DNA of 64,000 bases from JACRLW01 sp050181465 (GCA_050181465.1 JBFXDD010000020.1:27538-91537), one strand, 5' to 3'; shown: positions 45,887 through 55,808, numbered from the stretch's first letter. Translations and numbers: made by a program. The notes: generated by a model not told the origin, from the sequence alone.

Positions 45887-46503
45887 CACGAAATCGAATC
45901 GCTCGCCGCACTCCCTTCGCAACCGTCGGCGTCGCTCTCTCCGGCTCGCTGCTTCTCACCGCATGCCTCTCACCCGGATCGGCACCTTCGATCCGATACT
46001 TCCTGCCGGCCGGCTCGGTGACTGCCGCAGGCGATTCGACATCCGACCCCGTGGATGCTCCGATCGCGGAGGTGGGCCTGGAACTCGCCAACCTTCGTTC
46101 CGACGCGCACATCGACGAGCGCATGCTGCTGCGAAGTTCCGACGTCGAAGTATTCCCCGACGAACAGAATCGTTGGATCTCGCGACCCAGTGTGTTCGTG
46201 GAGCAGAGCCTTCGACAGGCCCTGTTCGGAGAACGCGGCTTCGCCGAACGCAGTGGCGAGGCCAAACTTCGGGTAACGCTGCGCGCCTACGAAGCGACAC
46301 TCACCGAGCCTGCTGCGGCAGTCGTCGCGTGGGAGTGCGTCCTCGACCAAGCCGGCAAGGCGCACAACACGCTCCTACGCGAGAGCGTGGGCCTCAGCGA
46401 TACCCGACCGGAGTCGATCGCTCGTGGGATGGCGATCGCTCAGGAGAACTGCGCGCAAGCGACGCTCGCTTGGGCGCGACGCATCATCGCACCCGAGAAG
46501 TGA
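45883..46503 (+). CDS. PqiC-like ABC transport auxiliary lipoprotein
   Basis: This 206 aa protein has a lipoprotein signal with lipobox LLTAC. YFLP and a beta-alpha layout typical of the 'ABC-type transport auxiliary lipoprotein component' (PqiC/LptE-like) family follow. Such lipoproteins sit in the outer membrane and complete MCE-type lipid transporters. It is the last gene of the mla-like operon, starting inside the mlaD stop (ATGA). It replaces the MlaA/MlaC components, which are absent. Confidence 0.8.
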   Translation: MTRNRIARRTPFATVGVALSGSLLLTACLSPGSAPSIRYFLPAGSVTAAGDSTSDPVDAPIAEVGLELANLRSDAHIDERMLLRSSDVEVFPDEQNRWISRPSVFVEQSLRQALFGERGFAERSGEAKLRVTLRAYEATLTEPAAAVVAWECVLDQAGKAHNTLLRESVGLSDTRPESIARGMAIAQENCAQATLAWARRIIAPEK

Positions 46504-46553
46504 AGGACTCAGCCGCTGGAACGCACTGCCGGCCCGTTGCCGACAGCGGTCGG

Positions 46554-47366
46554 TCAGAGTCGGCGCGCCCAAATGCTGCGAAAGCGCACCGGGTTGCCGT
46601 GGTCCTGCAACTTGATCGGCCCCTCCGCAGCGTGTCGCGAGTACTTGGGCACGCTGCGATGGCCGCTGGGACCCAACATCGCACGATGATCGTGCACCAG
46701 GATTCCGTTGTGGAAGACGGTCACGATCGCCGGTGACTGCAACGAACCATCGTCGTTGAAGCGCGGTGCGCGGAAGATGATGTCGTAGGTCTGCCATTCC
46801 CCCGGCGCACGACAAGCGTTGAAGTCCGGAGGGAACTGGCCATACAACGCCGCGGCCTGGCCGTCGGGATACGTCGCGTTGCCATGGCTGTCCAACACTT
46901 GGACCTCATAGCGCCCGAAGAAGAACACCCCGGAATTGCCGCGCCCCTGTGACTCACCGCGCACCTCGGCCGGTGTGGCCCATTCCACATGGAGTTGGCA
47001 ATCCCCGAAGGTCTCCTTGGAGTGGATGTCTCCGGTGCCGTTCACTTGCATCGCACCGTCGACGACCTCCCAACGCGCGTCACCGTTGCCGGAGCGCCAC
47101 CGGGCCAAGTGCTCCGCGGCTCCGCCGAAGAGGACCACCGCGTCCGCGGGAACCGGTGCTGGGCCGGTCGCAGGACCGGGATCGACGACCGGTGGATACG
47201 GCCGCTCCGGGTCGTGCACACGCCACTTCTGACCAGGAATGATCGGGGTGTCGGTGTAGCCGGGCTTGGGCTTCTCGCCCTCCTGGGACGCGAGCGGCGT
47301 GGTGGAGAGCAGCGCGGACAGCGCGGCCAAGAGAACTGGGCTCAGCGAGCGGGCGGATCGGAGCAT
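46554..47366 (-). CDS. DUF1080 (3-keto-disaccharide hydrolase-like) secreted protein
   Basis: This 270 aa protein has a signal peptide (LLAALSALLSTTPLASQ). A concanavalin-like DUF1080 domain follows: HLARWRSGNGDARWEVVDGA, GNSGVFFFGRYEVQVLDS, PGEWQTYDIIFRAPRF. Members, very common in planctomycetes, are glycosidase-like or 3-ketoglucoside hydrolases, probably acting on oligosaccharides outside the cell. The gene is divergent from the M1 aminopeptidase gene and convergent with the mla-like operon. A weak hairpin (CCGCTG 46513-46518, CAGCGG 46544-46549) lies between the convergent ends. Confidence 0.9.
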   Translation of the reverse strand: MLRSARSLSPVLLAALSALLSTTPLASQEGEKPKPGYTDTPIIPGQKWRVHDPERPYPPVVDPGPATGPAPVPADAVVLFGGAAEHLARWRSGNGDARWEVVDGAMQVNGTGDIHSKETFGDCQLHVEWATPAEVRGESQGRGNSGVFFFGRYEVQVLDSHGNATYPDGQAAALYGQFPPDFNACRAPGEWQTYDIIFRAPRFNDDGSLQSPAIVTVFHNGILVHDHRAMLGPSGHRSVPKYSRHAAEGPIKLQDHGNPVRFRSIWARRL

Positions 47367-47454
47367 GGATTCCGTCCAGGTTAACCCGACTGCGACACCG
47401 AAGGAACGTATGCCCCCTCGCAGTCCGCCCAGAGAGGCGTAAGGATTCCCCGTC

Positions 47455-49104
47455 ATGCTCAGGTCCAGGTTCTTCGTCGCCGGTCTACTCCTTGCCGCGG
47501 GTGCGGTCGCGCAACGCAACGTCTCCGGTGGCACCCCTATCCCCGAACAGACTTGCTACGACGTCTCGCACTACCAGCTCGAACTCGTCGTGGAGCCGAA
47601 GGCCAAGTCGATCGTCGGGGCACTGACGATGACTGCGCGGGCGCTGAAGGCCACGCAGCGGATCGCACTCGACCTCGACGAAGCCTTCACGGTCACCAAG
47701 GTCCTCGTCGGCGAGCGCGAGGCGGAGTTCGAACACGAGGACCTTCGCGTCTGGATCGATCTCCCCGAGGCGGTGATCGAGGGCGCCGAACTCCGCGTGC
47801 AGGTCGGCTACGCCGGAGCGCCACTGGTCGCCAAGAACCCGCCGTGGACCGGCGGCTTCACTTGGTCGACCACTCGCGACGGTGCGCCGTGGATCGCCAC
47901 CTCCTGCCAGGGCGAAGGCGCCGACCTGTGGTGGCCCTGCAAGGACCAGCCGGATGACGAACCGGACACGATGGACCTGATCGTCACCGTGCCGAGCGAA
48001 TTGGTCGTCGCTGCCAACGGAACGCTGCGCGAGGACCGAAGAGAAGGCGAACTCCGCACCTTCCATTGGCACATCGCCAACCCGATCAACCCGTACTGCG
48101 TCGCCCTCAACATCGCGCCGTACGTCATCCTGAAGGACACCTACACGTGCATCGACGGCACGAAGACTCCCGCTTGGTTCTTCGCCTTGCCGGAGAGTGA
48201 GCAGAAGGCGAAGGATGCATTTCCGCACTTCCTTCGCCACTTGCGTCACCTCGAGGAGGTCTGCGGTCCATACCCGTTTCGGAATGAGAAGTACGGCGTC
48301 GTCGAAACCCCGCACCTCGGTATGGAACACCAGTCGATCATCGCGTACGGCAACCATTATCGGTTGGAGGACGACGGCTACGACTGGTTGCACCACCACG
48401 AACTCAGCCATGAATGGTGGGGCAACCTGGTCACCAATCGCGATTGGAAGGACATGTGGATCCACGAAGGGATCGGCACCTACATGCAGGCGCTCTATCT
48501 GGAGAAGGCCCGCGGCTTCGATGCTTATCAAGCCAAGATGCGGAGCGATCGCGGCAACCTGCAGAACCGTGGACCAGTGGCCCCGAAGGAACATCGCGAC
48601 AGCCACCAGATCTACTTCACGCTGACCGGCAACGACATCTACTACAAGGGCAGTTGGATCTGCCACTCGCTGCGCTGGGTTCTGGGCGACGAGATGTTCT
48701 TCCGAGTTCTCCGGCGCTGGGCGTATCCGACGGCGGAGTGGGAGTCGCGAACCGATGGAACGCAGTGTCGCTTCGTCGACACCGACGAGCTGCTCGCGAT
48801 CGCCGAACGCGAGTCCGGCATCGAGCTGGATTGGTTCTTCGATGTCTACCTCCACCAGCCGCGCCTGCCGGATCTCGCCGTGGAGGAAGGCGACGGTATC
48901 GTCCGCCTGCGCTGGAAGACTCCGAACGATCTCCCCTTCCCGATGCCGGTGCCCGTCCGAATCGGCGACGAGTGGCATCGCGTCGAGATGAAGGACGGCA
49001 GTGCGGAAGTGAAGACCGGCGGCAAGTCCGTCGCCGTCGATCCGGACGATCGCATCCTGCGCACCACGCAAAGCGCCGGTCGATCGCGGCGGCGTCGGGG
49101 CTGA
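47455..49104 (+). CDS. Secreted M1-family metallo-aminopeptidase
   Basis: This 549 aa protein has a signal peptide (FFVAGLLLAAGAVAQ) and an N-terminal beta domain (about 30-220). The catalytic domain has the exopeptidase motif GMEHQ (289-293), zinc site HELSH (315-319) and third ligand Glu338 (WIHEGIGTY), at the classical 18-residue spacing. The helical C-terminal domain of full-length M1 enzymes is missing and replaced by a short beta tail, as in other short bacterial M1 peptidases. It likely trims peptides in the periplasm or outside. The C-terminal end is basic (RSRRRRG). Confidence 0.93.
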   Translation: MLRSRFFVAGLLLAAGAVAQRNVSGGTPIPEQTCYDVSHYQLELVVEPKAKSIVGALTMTARALKATQRIALDLDEAFTVTKVLVGEREAEFEHEDLRVWIDLPEAVIEGAELRVQVGYAGAPLVAKNPPWTGGFTWSTTRDGAPWIATSCQGEGADLWWPCKDQPDDEPDTMDLIVTVPSELVVAANGTLREDRREGELRTFHWHIANPINPYCVALNIAPYVILKDTYTCIDGTKTPAWFFALPESEQKAKDAFPHFLRHLRHLEEVCGPYPFRNEKYGVVETPHLGMEHQSIIAYGNHYRLEDDGYDWLHHHELSHEWWGNLVTNRDWKDMWIHEGIGTYMQALYLEKARGFDAYQAKMRSDRGNLQNRGPVAPKEHRDSHQIYFTLTGNDIYYKGSWICHSLRWVLGDEMFFRVLRRWAYPTAEWESRTDGTQCRFVDTDELLAIAERESGIELDWFFDVYLHQPRLPDLAVEEGDGIVRLRWKTPNDLPFPMPVPVRIGDEWHRVEMKDGSAEVKTGGKSVAVDPDDRILRTTQSAGRSRRRRG

Positions 49105-49139
49105 ACGCGAGGCCGTCGAACTCGAGTCGTCGGGCTCTG

Positions 49140-49204
49140 TGGCCCGGAGTATTCGTGACCGTCTGCGGCAATCTCGCGACGACGTTCGCGCCCGCTACGG
49201 GCCA
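49140..49204. repeat. Short, diverged palindromic repeat
   Basis: TGGCCCGGAGTATTCGTGAC at the left and GACGTTCGCGCCCGCTACGG at the right match the ends of the dispersed palindrome with several substitutions. The interior is reduced to GCGGCAATCTCGCGAC. It lies between the convergent M1 peptidase and peroxidase genes. Confidence 0.7.
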
Positions 49205-49214
49205 GCGACGCAAC

Positions 49215-50858
49215 TCAGAAGAGCGGCAGCCGGAACGCGTCCGAAATCGACAGTCCGTATGGCCCTTGGGCGTCGAGGGTCAGCCATTGACCGAACAGGA
49301 CCGCCCCGGCGGCGCCCGCCGGAATCGGCAGCGCGAGTTGGGCGACCCCATCGCCCGGCCCGGTCCCGGATGCGGTTCCAGGCACGGCGAACGCGACCAT
49401 GGCTGGGCTCAGGCCAAGGTAGAGATTCTGCCCCAGCAGCGAGACCGGTGTGGGGTTCGCAACCATGTCGAACAACACGATCTGTTGGCTACCGCCGCGG
49501 ACCCGATCCACCGCCAGCCTGAACTTCGAGTTGCCGGAGTAGGCCGGCAGAAGGGCAACGCTGCTCGGCACGAAACCGCCGCTGCCGGCTGTTCCCACAC
49601 CGAACACGCTGGGCACGTTCGCGCCTTCTGACCACAGTCGTGGACGATCGAAGGGCGGCAACTCGGCAGCGACTCGGGGATCCGTCAACGTCTGAAGAAA
49701 GGCCTCCATGTCGAGGCGATCCTGTCCGGAGATCTGTCCAGGGATATTGATGATCAGCGGATCGGTCGTGAACTGCCCGCCGCGCGCGTAGAAGTCGATG
49801 ACTGCCGCCAGGGTGTCACGACTGCCGTTGTGGAAGTACGGCGCGCGGATGGCGACGTTGCGCATTCCGGGGACTCGGAACGACCCGCGATCGAGAGGGT
49901 TGCCGGTGACGTTCGCGCGCCCAAGATCCTCACTCCATGGTCGCACACCGATGTTGCGATAGTCGTTGAGCACGGGACCGGTCGCCAGCACCGACGGCTC
50001 GACATCGGTGTGGCAGTTCGCACACAGGCCGCGAAACTTGGTGAGTCCACGCGATTCCGCAGGAGTCAGGGTGTGCTGATTCACCAGGTACAGATCGAAC
50101 GGGGATCGATCGGAGATCAGCGTCCGCTCGTAGCTGGCGATCGCGAAGATGATGCGAACCGGAGTGACTCCCGGGCTCCCGAACACCTGCTGGAACAGCG
50201 ACGAATAGGTGTGACCTTGGATGAAGCTCGCAAGCGGACCAGGGATTCGGTCCGCGAGCGCCAGCGGGGTTCGCGTCGCCAGGTCGCTCGCGATGTCGGT
50301 CCAGCTACGACCGATATGACTCATCTCGACGTCGCTGATCGGCGGACCGGCGATCTGGCTCTCGAGTGCGCCGCCGCTGGCCAGGACGACCGCGTTGGTC
50401 ACCGGATCGCGAAACTGGGAGCTCGCGCGACCATCCCAGAAGAGATCGACCGCGTACGCGGCGTTGATCGTCGACGGCGCGCGACGCCCGGTCACTTGCG
50501 GACGCACGCCGAACGCGACATCCGACACGAAGCGGCCCTGCGCGTCGTGACGCGGAACCCCGAGCGAGCCGCGGATGTCGTCCGCGGTCTGCCGAACGCC
50601 GTCCGGCCCAGGGTGCAACGCCCCCGCCAAACGAGGATCGCTCCCGCCGTTCGACGGCAGGTGGCAGGTTCCACAGGCCAGCGTGCGCGACGACGAGAGT
50701 TGCTCGTCCCAGAACAACGCCTTTCCCAGCAGGACCTTGTCAGGGGTCAGCGGATTGCCCGTCGGGACCGGCGGCGGCGGCAGGATCTGCGCGACGATTC
50801 CGGACGTCGCGACGAGGCAGGTGGAGAGGAGGCGAAACACTCGGCTGAACCGGGACAT
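49215..50858 (-). CDS. Secreted diheme cytochrome c peroxidase (MauG/CcpA family) with shared C-terminal module
   Basis: This 547 aa protein has a signal peptide and two c-heme sites: CGTCH (62-66) and CANCH (near 275). The di-heme peroxidase layout fits a MauG/CCP-family enzyme. The extra 130 C-terminal residues (NLYLGLSP, ALPIPAGAAGAVLFGQWLTL) form the module also found at the end of five other exported proteins here. Family members reduce peroxide or oxidise substrates in the periplasm. Its divergent neighbour at 51091 is a clear paralogue. The electron donor is unknown. Confidence 0.9.
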   Translation of the reverse strand: MSRFSRVFRLLSTCLVATSGIVAQILPPPPVPTGNPLTPDKVLLGKALFWDEQLSSSRTLACGTCHLPSNGGSDPRLAGALHPGPDGVRQTADDIRGSLGVPRHDAQGRFVSDVAFGVRPQVTGRRAPSTINAAYAVDLFWDGRASSQFRDPVTNAVVLASGGALESQIAGPPISDVEMSHIGRSWTDIASDLATRTPLALADRIPGPLASFIQGHTYSSLFQQVFGSPGVTPVRIIFAIASYERTLISDRSPFDLYLVNQHTLTPAESRGLTKFRGLCANCHTDVEPSVLATGPVLNDYRNIGVRPWSEDLGRANVTGNPLDRGSFRVPGMRNVAIRAPYFHNGSRDTLAAVIDFYARGGQFTTDPLIINIPGQISGQDRLDMEAFLQTLTDPRVAAELPPFDRPRLWSEGANVPSVFGVGTAGSGGFVPSSVALLPAYSGNSKFRLAVDRVRGGSQQIVLFDMVANPTPVSLLGQNLYLGLSPAMVAFAVPGTASGTGPGDGVAQLALPIPAGAAGAVLFGQWLTLDAQGPYGLSISDAFRLPLF

Positions 50859-51090
50859 ACGAGGTCACTGGAGACTACCCCACCGAACTTAGATGACTCC
50901 GAAGTCTTCTGTGAGTCGTCGCCGCAGTCGCCGGGCATCCCCGCAGGTCCGTCGTGAGATTGCGTCGCAATGCCGCGGCGAAAGCAGTGGCGGACGACAA
51001 TCGCGTGACACTTCTGTGACCATCGGCGCTCGGCCCGCGTTCTCTGCGCAGCCCCAGTGGCTCTCTCGCCGTCAACCGGGCGGTGCCCTC

Positions 51091-52713
51091 ATGAACACCC
51101 TCAGAAACCTGGCGCTCTTCGCCATCTCCGTCGCTCCTGCGCTCGCGCAGGGCGGTCCGCCGCAGCTCCCGCCGGTCCCCTTCCCGCCGCAGAATCCGAT
51201 CACTTCGCAGAAGGCCGTGCTCGGCAAGATCCTGTTCTGGGAGGAGCAGATCAGTAGTTCGGACACGGTGTCCTGCGGCTCCTGCCACGGCAACACGGCC
51301 GGCGGCGCGAATCCAACCTTCGACGTCGATCCAGGCCTCGACGGCGTCCGGCCGTCGCCTGACGACATCCGCGGCTCGATCGGCCTGGCGCACATCGACT
51401 CCGCCGGGCACTTCACGCCGTCACCGGTATTCGGCTTCGCCGCCCAAGTCACCGGCCGCGCCGCGCCGTCCGCGTTCACGAGCCAGTATTCGCCGCTCCA
51501 GTTCTGGGACGGCCGCGCCAGTGGAACTCTCGTCGACCCCTTGACCAATCAGGTCGCGATCCCCGCCGGTGCGTCGCTCGAAGTGCAATCGCTCGCCCCG
51601 ATCCTCAACTCGATCGAGATGTCCCGCGAGGGTCGAACCTGGACCGAGGTCCTCGCCAAGCTCACGCAGTCGCGGCCGATGGCACTCGCGACCAACCTGC
51701 CGGGCGACGTCAGTCAGGCACTCGCCGGCGGCACCGATTACCCCGAACTGTTCCGACGTGCGTTCGGCGACCCAGCGATCACTCCGGTCCGCATCGCCAT
51801 GGCACTCGCGACCTACGAGCGAACCTTGGTGCCGAACCAGACGCCGTGGGATCGCTTCGCCGCCGGCAATCCCAACGCACTCACACCCAACCAGCAGCAA
51901 GGCTTGCAGGCCTTCGGCCAGTCCGGCTGTGCAGCCTGCCATCGCCCACCGTTCTTCACCGACCACACCTTCCGCAACCTCGGCGTGCGACCGATCCAGG
52001 AGGACATCGGTCGCCAGGCAGTGACCGCCAACCCAGCCGATGCCGGCCGCTTCAAGGTGCCCAGTCTGCGCAACGTCGGTCAGAAGCGGACCTTCATGCA
52101 CAACGGGCGATTCACCACCCTCCGCGAAGTCATCGACTTCTATGCCCGGGTCATTCCCAACTTCCCCGGCAACAACGACCCGGCGTTTCTCAACGTGCGC
52201 GTTCCGCCGCAGGCGCGCGGCCCTATCGACGACTTCGTCCGCAACGGCCTGACCGACCCGCGAGTCGCGGCCGGTCTCCCGCCCTTCGATCGACCGACCA
52301 TGCGCAGTGAGCGACCGCAGGCGACCCGCCTCGGAACCGGCAACGCGGGTGCAGGCGGCTTCACTCCGAGCGTGCTCGACATGCAGCCGGCCTTCGCGGG
52401 CGCGACAGAATTCCGACTCGGGCTTCGAAGCACCCTCGGCGGTGCGCCGGTCCTTCTCGCGGTTTCGGCCGGCCAGGCCACCTACCCGTTGCCGATCGAC
52501 ATCGGCGTCGATCTGTCGGCCGCGATCCTCGAGACCGGTCAAGCACAGGGTGTCGGTGCGGGCAGTGGCCACTTCACCTGGCAATGGGCATTGCCCAACC
52601 GGCCGAGCCTCGCAGGGATTCCGATCTTCGTGCAAGGTTTCGTGCTCGACGCCGCCGAGCCGAGCTTCGGTGTCGCCACCAGTCCGGTCAGCCGGATCGT
52701 GATCGACGCCTGA
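51091..52713 (+). CDS. Secreted diheme cytochrome c peroxidase, paralogue, with shared C-terminal module
   Basis: This 540 aa protein has a signal peptide (LALFAISVAPALAQ) and c-heme sites CGSCH (62-66) and CAACH (near 283), with closely similar spacing to its divergent paralogue at 49215. Both share KILFW(E/D)EQ(I/L)SSS in front of the first heme and LPPFDRP after the peroxidase domain. The C-terminal module ends ALPNRPSLAGIPIFVQGFVL. I start at the ATG at 51091 because the frame upstream has no signal-like sequence. The 232-bp gap to 50858 holds both promoters. Confidence 0.9.
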   Translation: MNTLRNLALFAISVAPALAQGGPPQLPPVPFPPQNPITSQKAVLGKILFWEEQISSSDTVSCGSCHGNTAGGANPTFDVDPGLDGVRPSPDDIRGSIGLAHIDSAGHFTPSPVFGFAAQVTGRAAPSAFTSQYSPLQFWDGRASGTLVDPLTNQVAIPAGASLEVQSLAPILNSIEMSREGRTWTEVLAKLTQSRPMALATNLPGDVSQALAGGTDYPELFRRAFGDPAITPVRIAMALATYERTLVPNQTPWDRFAAGNPNALTPNQQQGLQAFGQSGCAACHRPPFFTDHTFRNLGVRPIQEDIGRQAVTANPADAGRFKVPSLRNVGQKRTFMHNGRFTTLREVIDFYARVIPNFPGNNDPAFLNVRVPPQARGPIDDFVRNGLTDPRVAAGLPPFDRPTMRSERPQATRLGTGNAGAGGFTPSVLDMQPAFAGATEFRLGLRSTLGGAPVLLAVSAGQATYPLPIDIGVDLSAAILETGQAQGVGAGSGHFTWQWALPNRPSLAGIPIFVQGFVLDAAEPSFGVATSPVSRIVIDA

Positions 52714-52754
52714 AGACCCGGAACCACTCGCCCAGTGCGCAGTAGCCCGGCACC

Positions 52755-53621
52755 ATGTCGACGACAGACATGGATGGCCGGTCCCATCGCAACCAACGCG
52801 CACACGAACGAGCGCGGATCCGAGCCGAGCGAAGCGATCGCGGCCGCGATGCAAGTTGGCGACGTCGCTTCCGCGATCTGCGGCGGAGTGCCGTGACCCG
52901 ACTCGCAGCTTGGTTGGCGCCATGGCTGGTGCGCGCACTCGCCAAGTCGTGGCGGATCGAGTGGCGCGGACGCGAGGACTACTCCGAGCTGCGCCGTCGC
53001 GGGCCGGTCATCTTGGTTCTCTGGCACGGACGAATGTTGATGGGAGCTGCGACGCACCGCGGTCACGGCTACTCGGTGTTGGTATCTCCGAGCGGCGACG
53101 GCGAAATCGCTGTGCGCGTGCTCGCGCGCCTCGACTTTCGCGCCTTCCGTGGATCCGCTAGCCGCGGTGGCGCGCGCGCCTTGCGCGAACTGGCCGGAGA
53201 AGTCGTGGCGGGTCGTTCAGTGGGTCTCACCCCCGACGGTCCGCGCGGCCCTCGTCATGCCTTCAACGCAGGGGCCGCTTGGCTGGCGCGCGCCACCGGC
53301 GCACCGATCGTCGCCGTCGCCTTCGCCACGGACCGCGCACGTCGCCTACGAAGTTGGGATCGCTTCACCATCCCGAAGTTTCGTGCGCGCGTGCGAGTGG
53401 AGTATCTCGCTCCCGTCCGAGTTCCACCGACCGCCAGCGATGCCGAGCTGGAACGATGTTCCGCATCACTCCGCGATCGATTGATCGCCGTCGAGCGCGG
53501 AGCATTCGCGGCACTCGGAGTGGCGGACGATCACCCGACGGACGCCGCGATCTGCCCACCCGAGACGCTGGAGCGAGCTCGGCCTGGCGAGAAGGATGAG
53601 AGCCTTCGCTCTTCGGGCTGA
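52755..53621 (+). CDS. DUF374 lysophospholipid acyltransferase-like protein
   Basis: This 288 aa protein has a basic N-terminus and a hydrophobic helix (LAAWLAPWLVRALAK). The DUF374 core follows, with VILVLWHGRMLMGA and VGLTPDGPRGPRHAFNAGAAWLARATG. DUF374 is related to the lipid-A/lysophospholipid acyltransferase fold, although its catalytic motif differs (WHGR in place of HxxxxD). Similar proteins are common in outer-membrane-bearing bacteria and probably modify membrane lipids. The last 40 residues look non-conserved. Confidence 0.85.
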   Translation: MSTTDMDGRSHRNQRAHERARIRAERSDRGRDASWRRRFRDLRRSAVTRLAAWLAPWLVRALAKSWRIEWRGREDYSELRRRGPVILVLWHGRMLMGAATHRGHGYSVLVSPSGDGEIAVRVLARLDFRAFRGSASRGGARALRELAGEVVAGRSVGLTPDGPRGPRHAFNAGAAWLARATGAPIVAVAFATDRARRLRSWDRFTIPKFRARVRVEYLAPVRVPPTASDAELERCSASLRDRLIAVERGAFAALGVADDHPTDAAICPPETLERARPGEKDESLRSSG

Positions 53622-53672
53622 GTCCAAGAAAGCAGCGTTCCGCAGTCGGCAGTTCGGCTGCAAGATTCCGGC

Positions 53673-55808
53673 ATGTGCTCACACCGTGAACGATCGCCCG
53701 CGAGTCTGCTCCCGCTCTTGATCGCGCCGTGGCTCGCGACGCTCTCGCCGAGTCAGAGCGAAGCGCAACCGCAGCGAGGACCGTCGCTCATGGTCCCGGC
53801 CAACGCGACGGCGGCGGAGATCGTCGCCTTGGCGGCGAACGTCACCGCGTCACCCCGACAGCAGCGCTGGCTCGACCTCGGCTTCACTGCCTTCGTGCAC
53901 TTCGGCATGAACACGTTCACGGATCGGGAATGGGGCGACGGCAAGGAAACCCCGGCGACATTCCTGCCGACCGACTTCGACGCCGAACAGTGGACCGACG
54001 CATTTCGGAAGGCGGGGATGCGCGGCGTGGTGCTCACCTGCAAGCACCACGATGGATTCTGCCTGTGGCCGACCGCGACGACCGAACACAGCGTGCGCAA
54101 CAGTCCCTGGCGAAACGGTGACGGCGACGTCGTGAAGGAGGTGATGCTCGCGTGCCGCAATGCCGGACTCGAGTTCGGCATCTATCTGTCACCGTGGGAT
54201 CGCCATGAACCGAAGTTCGGCACCGCGGACTACACGAAGTTCTTCCTCGCGCAACTCGAGGAGCTGCTCACCGGCTACGGACCGATCCACGACATCTGGT
54301 TCGACGGTGCGCACGCGCCGAAGGACGATCCGAAGGTCTTCGACTGGCTTGCCGTCTGGCAGACCTGTCGCAAGCACCAGCCAAGCGCATGCGTTTCCGT
54401 GATGGGTGCGGATGTCCGCTGGTGCGGTAACGAAGCCGGTCACACGCGTGCAGCCGAGTGGAACGTGATCCCGCTGACCACCGACGACGACCGTCCCGCG
54501 GAGGAATCCTGGAACGTGGCGAAGGCCTACTTCGACGTCGATGTCACGGCGCGGGATCTCGGCAGCCGCGAGCAACTGCTCGGCAATCGGCGGCTGGTCT
54601 GGTGGCCGGCGATGACCAACACCTCGATCCGACCGGGGTGGTTCTGGCACCCGCACGAAGATGCCTCGGTGCGCTCGCTCAGCGAACTCACCGAGCTCTA
54701 CTTGCGAGCGGTCGGCGGCGGCACGCAGCTTCTGCTGAACGTCCCCCCGAACTCGCAGGGTCGGATCGCCGACGGAGACGTTCGTCGTCTGCACGAACTC
54801 GGTGAAGTGCTCCGCGCCACCTTCGGCACGGACTTCGCCCAAGGCGCGCGCACCAAGCACTTCCCGGACGTGCGCGAAGTATGGCTGGACCGCCCGGCGA
54901 CCGTGGACTTGGTGGCGCTGAGCGAAGACGTTCGCAACGTCGGTCAGCGTGTCGAGGCCTTCCGTATCGACGCGTTCGACGGCAACCAGTGGCTGCCCAT
55001 CGCGCGGGGCACGACCATCGGCCCGCGCCGCTACATCAAGATTCCGACCACGACGGCCGGCGCGTTCCGAGTGTGGATCGAGAAGCAGCGCGCGACCGCG
55101 GCGCTGGCGGCCTTCGCGCTGCATCGGCAGGCCGCGGTGCTGCCGGCGCCGCGGATCACACGGGACGCCGCGGGCATGGTTCAGATCGAAACCGCAGTCG
55201 ATGCCGAGGTTCGCTACACGATCGACGGCAACCCCGTGACGACCGAGTCCGCCCTCTTCGCCGAGGCATTCCCCTTCGCCCTCGGCGGCGTCGTTCGCGC
55301 TCGCGCGTTTCCTCGCACGGGCGCCGGGGCGAGCGTCCCCGTCTTCGCCGTCGAGGCGAGTGCGCGTTTCGGTCTCTCCACCGCGCGCTGGCGTGTCCAC
55401 GCCTGTTCGAGCGAGCAAGCTCCGAACGAGACCGCCGACCTCGCCTTCGACGGCGACCCCGATACCCACTGGCACTCGCAGTGGGATCCCACCGCGCCTG
55501 GCCATCCGCACTCGCTGGCGATCGATCTCGGCGCCGAACACACCCTCACCGGCTTCACCTATCTGCCGCGGGCGGAGGGCAGCAACGGCACCATCGTCGA
55601 CTACCGATTCCGAGTCAGTCTCGATGGTCTGACATGGACCACGACGGTTCCCACCGGCAACTTCGCGAACATCGCAGCCAACCCGGTGCAGCAGTTGGTA
55701 CGTTTCGCGAGCCCCATGCGCGCTCGCTACGTGGAGCTGACCGCCACCTCGGCAGTCGGCGGGAAGCCGTGGGCTTCGGTGGCGGAACTGGGCGTGCTGG
55801 TCGACTGA
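53673..55808 (+). CDS. Secreted GH29 alpha-L-fucosidase with C-terminal discoidin (F5/8 type C) domain
   Basis: This 711 aa protein has an N-terminal signal-like segment (LLPLLIAPWLATL). The GH29 barrel (about 60-400) shows FTAFVHFGMNTFTDREWGDG, CKHHDGFCLWPT and the probable nucleophile Asp211 in DIWFDGAH. A beta-sandwich linker and an F5/8 type C carbohydrate-binding domain (about 570-711; ADLAFDGDPDTHWHSQW) follow. It probably removes fucose from algal or host glycans outside the cell. The acid/base residue is variable in this family and not assigned. The gene is monocistronic. Confidence 0.92.
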   Translation: MCSHRERSPASLLPLLIAPWLATLSPSQSEAQPQRGPSLMVPANATAAEIVALAANVTASPRQQRWLDLGFTAFVHFGMNTFTDREWGDGKETPATFLPTDFDAEQWTDAFRKAGMRGVVLTCKHHDGFCLWPTATTEHSVRNSPWRNGDGDVVKEVMLACRNAGLEFGIYLSPWDRHEPKFGTADYTKFFLAQLEELLTGYGPIHDIWFDGAHAPKDDPKVFDWLAVWQTCRKHQPSACVSVMGADVRWCGNEAGHTRAAEWNVIPLTTDDDRPAEESWNVAKAYFDVDVTARDLGSREQLLGNRRLVWWPAMTNTSIRPGWFWHPHEDASVRSLSELTELYLRAVGGGTQLLLNVPPNSQGRIADGDVRRLHELGEVLRATFGTDFAQGARTKHFPDVREVWLDRPATVDLVALSEDVRNVGQRVEAFRIDAFDGNQWLPIARGTTIGPRRYIKIPTTTAGAFRVWIEKQRATAALAAFALHRQAAVLPAPRITRDAAGMVQIETAVDAEVRYTIDGNPVTTESALFAEAFPFALGGVVRARAFPRTGAGASVPVFAVEASARFGLSTARWRVHACSSEQAPNETADLAFDGDPDTHWHSQWDPTAPGHPHSLAIDLGAEHTLTGFTYLPRAEGSNGTIVDYRFRVSLDGLTWTTTVPTGNFANIAANPVQQLVRFASPMRARYVELTATSAVGGKPWASVAELGVLVD

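Noticed and set aside
47485..49071. 528-codon leftward frame opposite the M1 peptidase
   Set aside because: The M1 peptidase carries the full zinc motif. The leftward frame is its complement without motifs.
50912..50965. Possible degenerate repeat copy (GCCGGGCATC... near the peroxidase promoters)
   Set aside because: Only a short core resembles the long repeat. No terminal arms are visible, so chance similarity in GC-rich DNA is likely.
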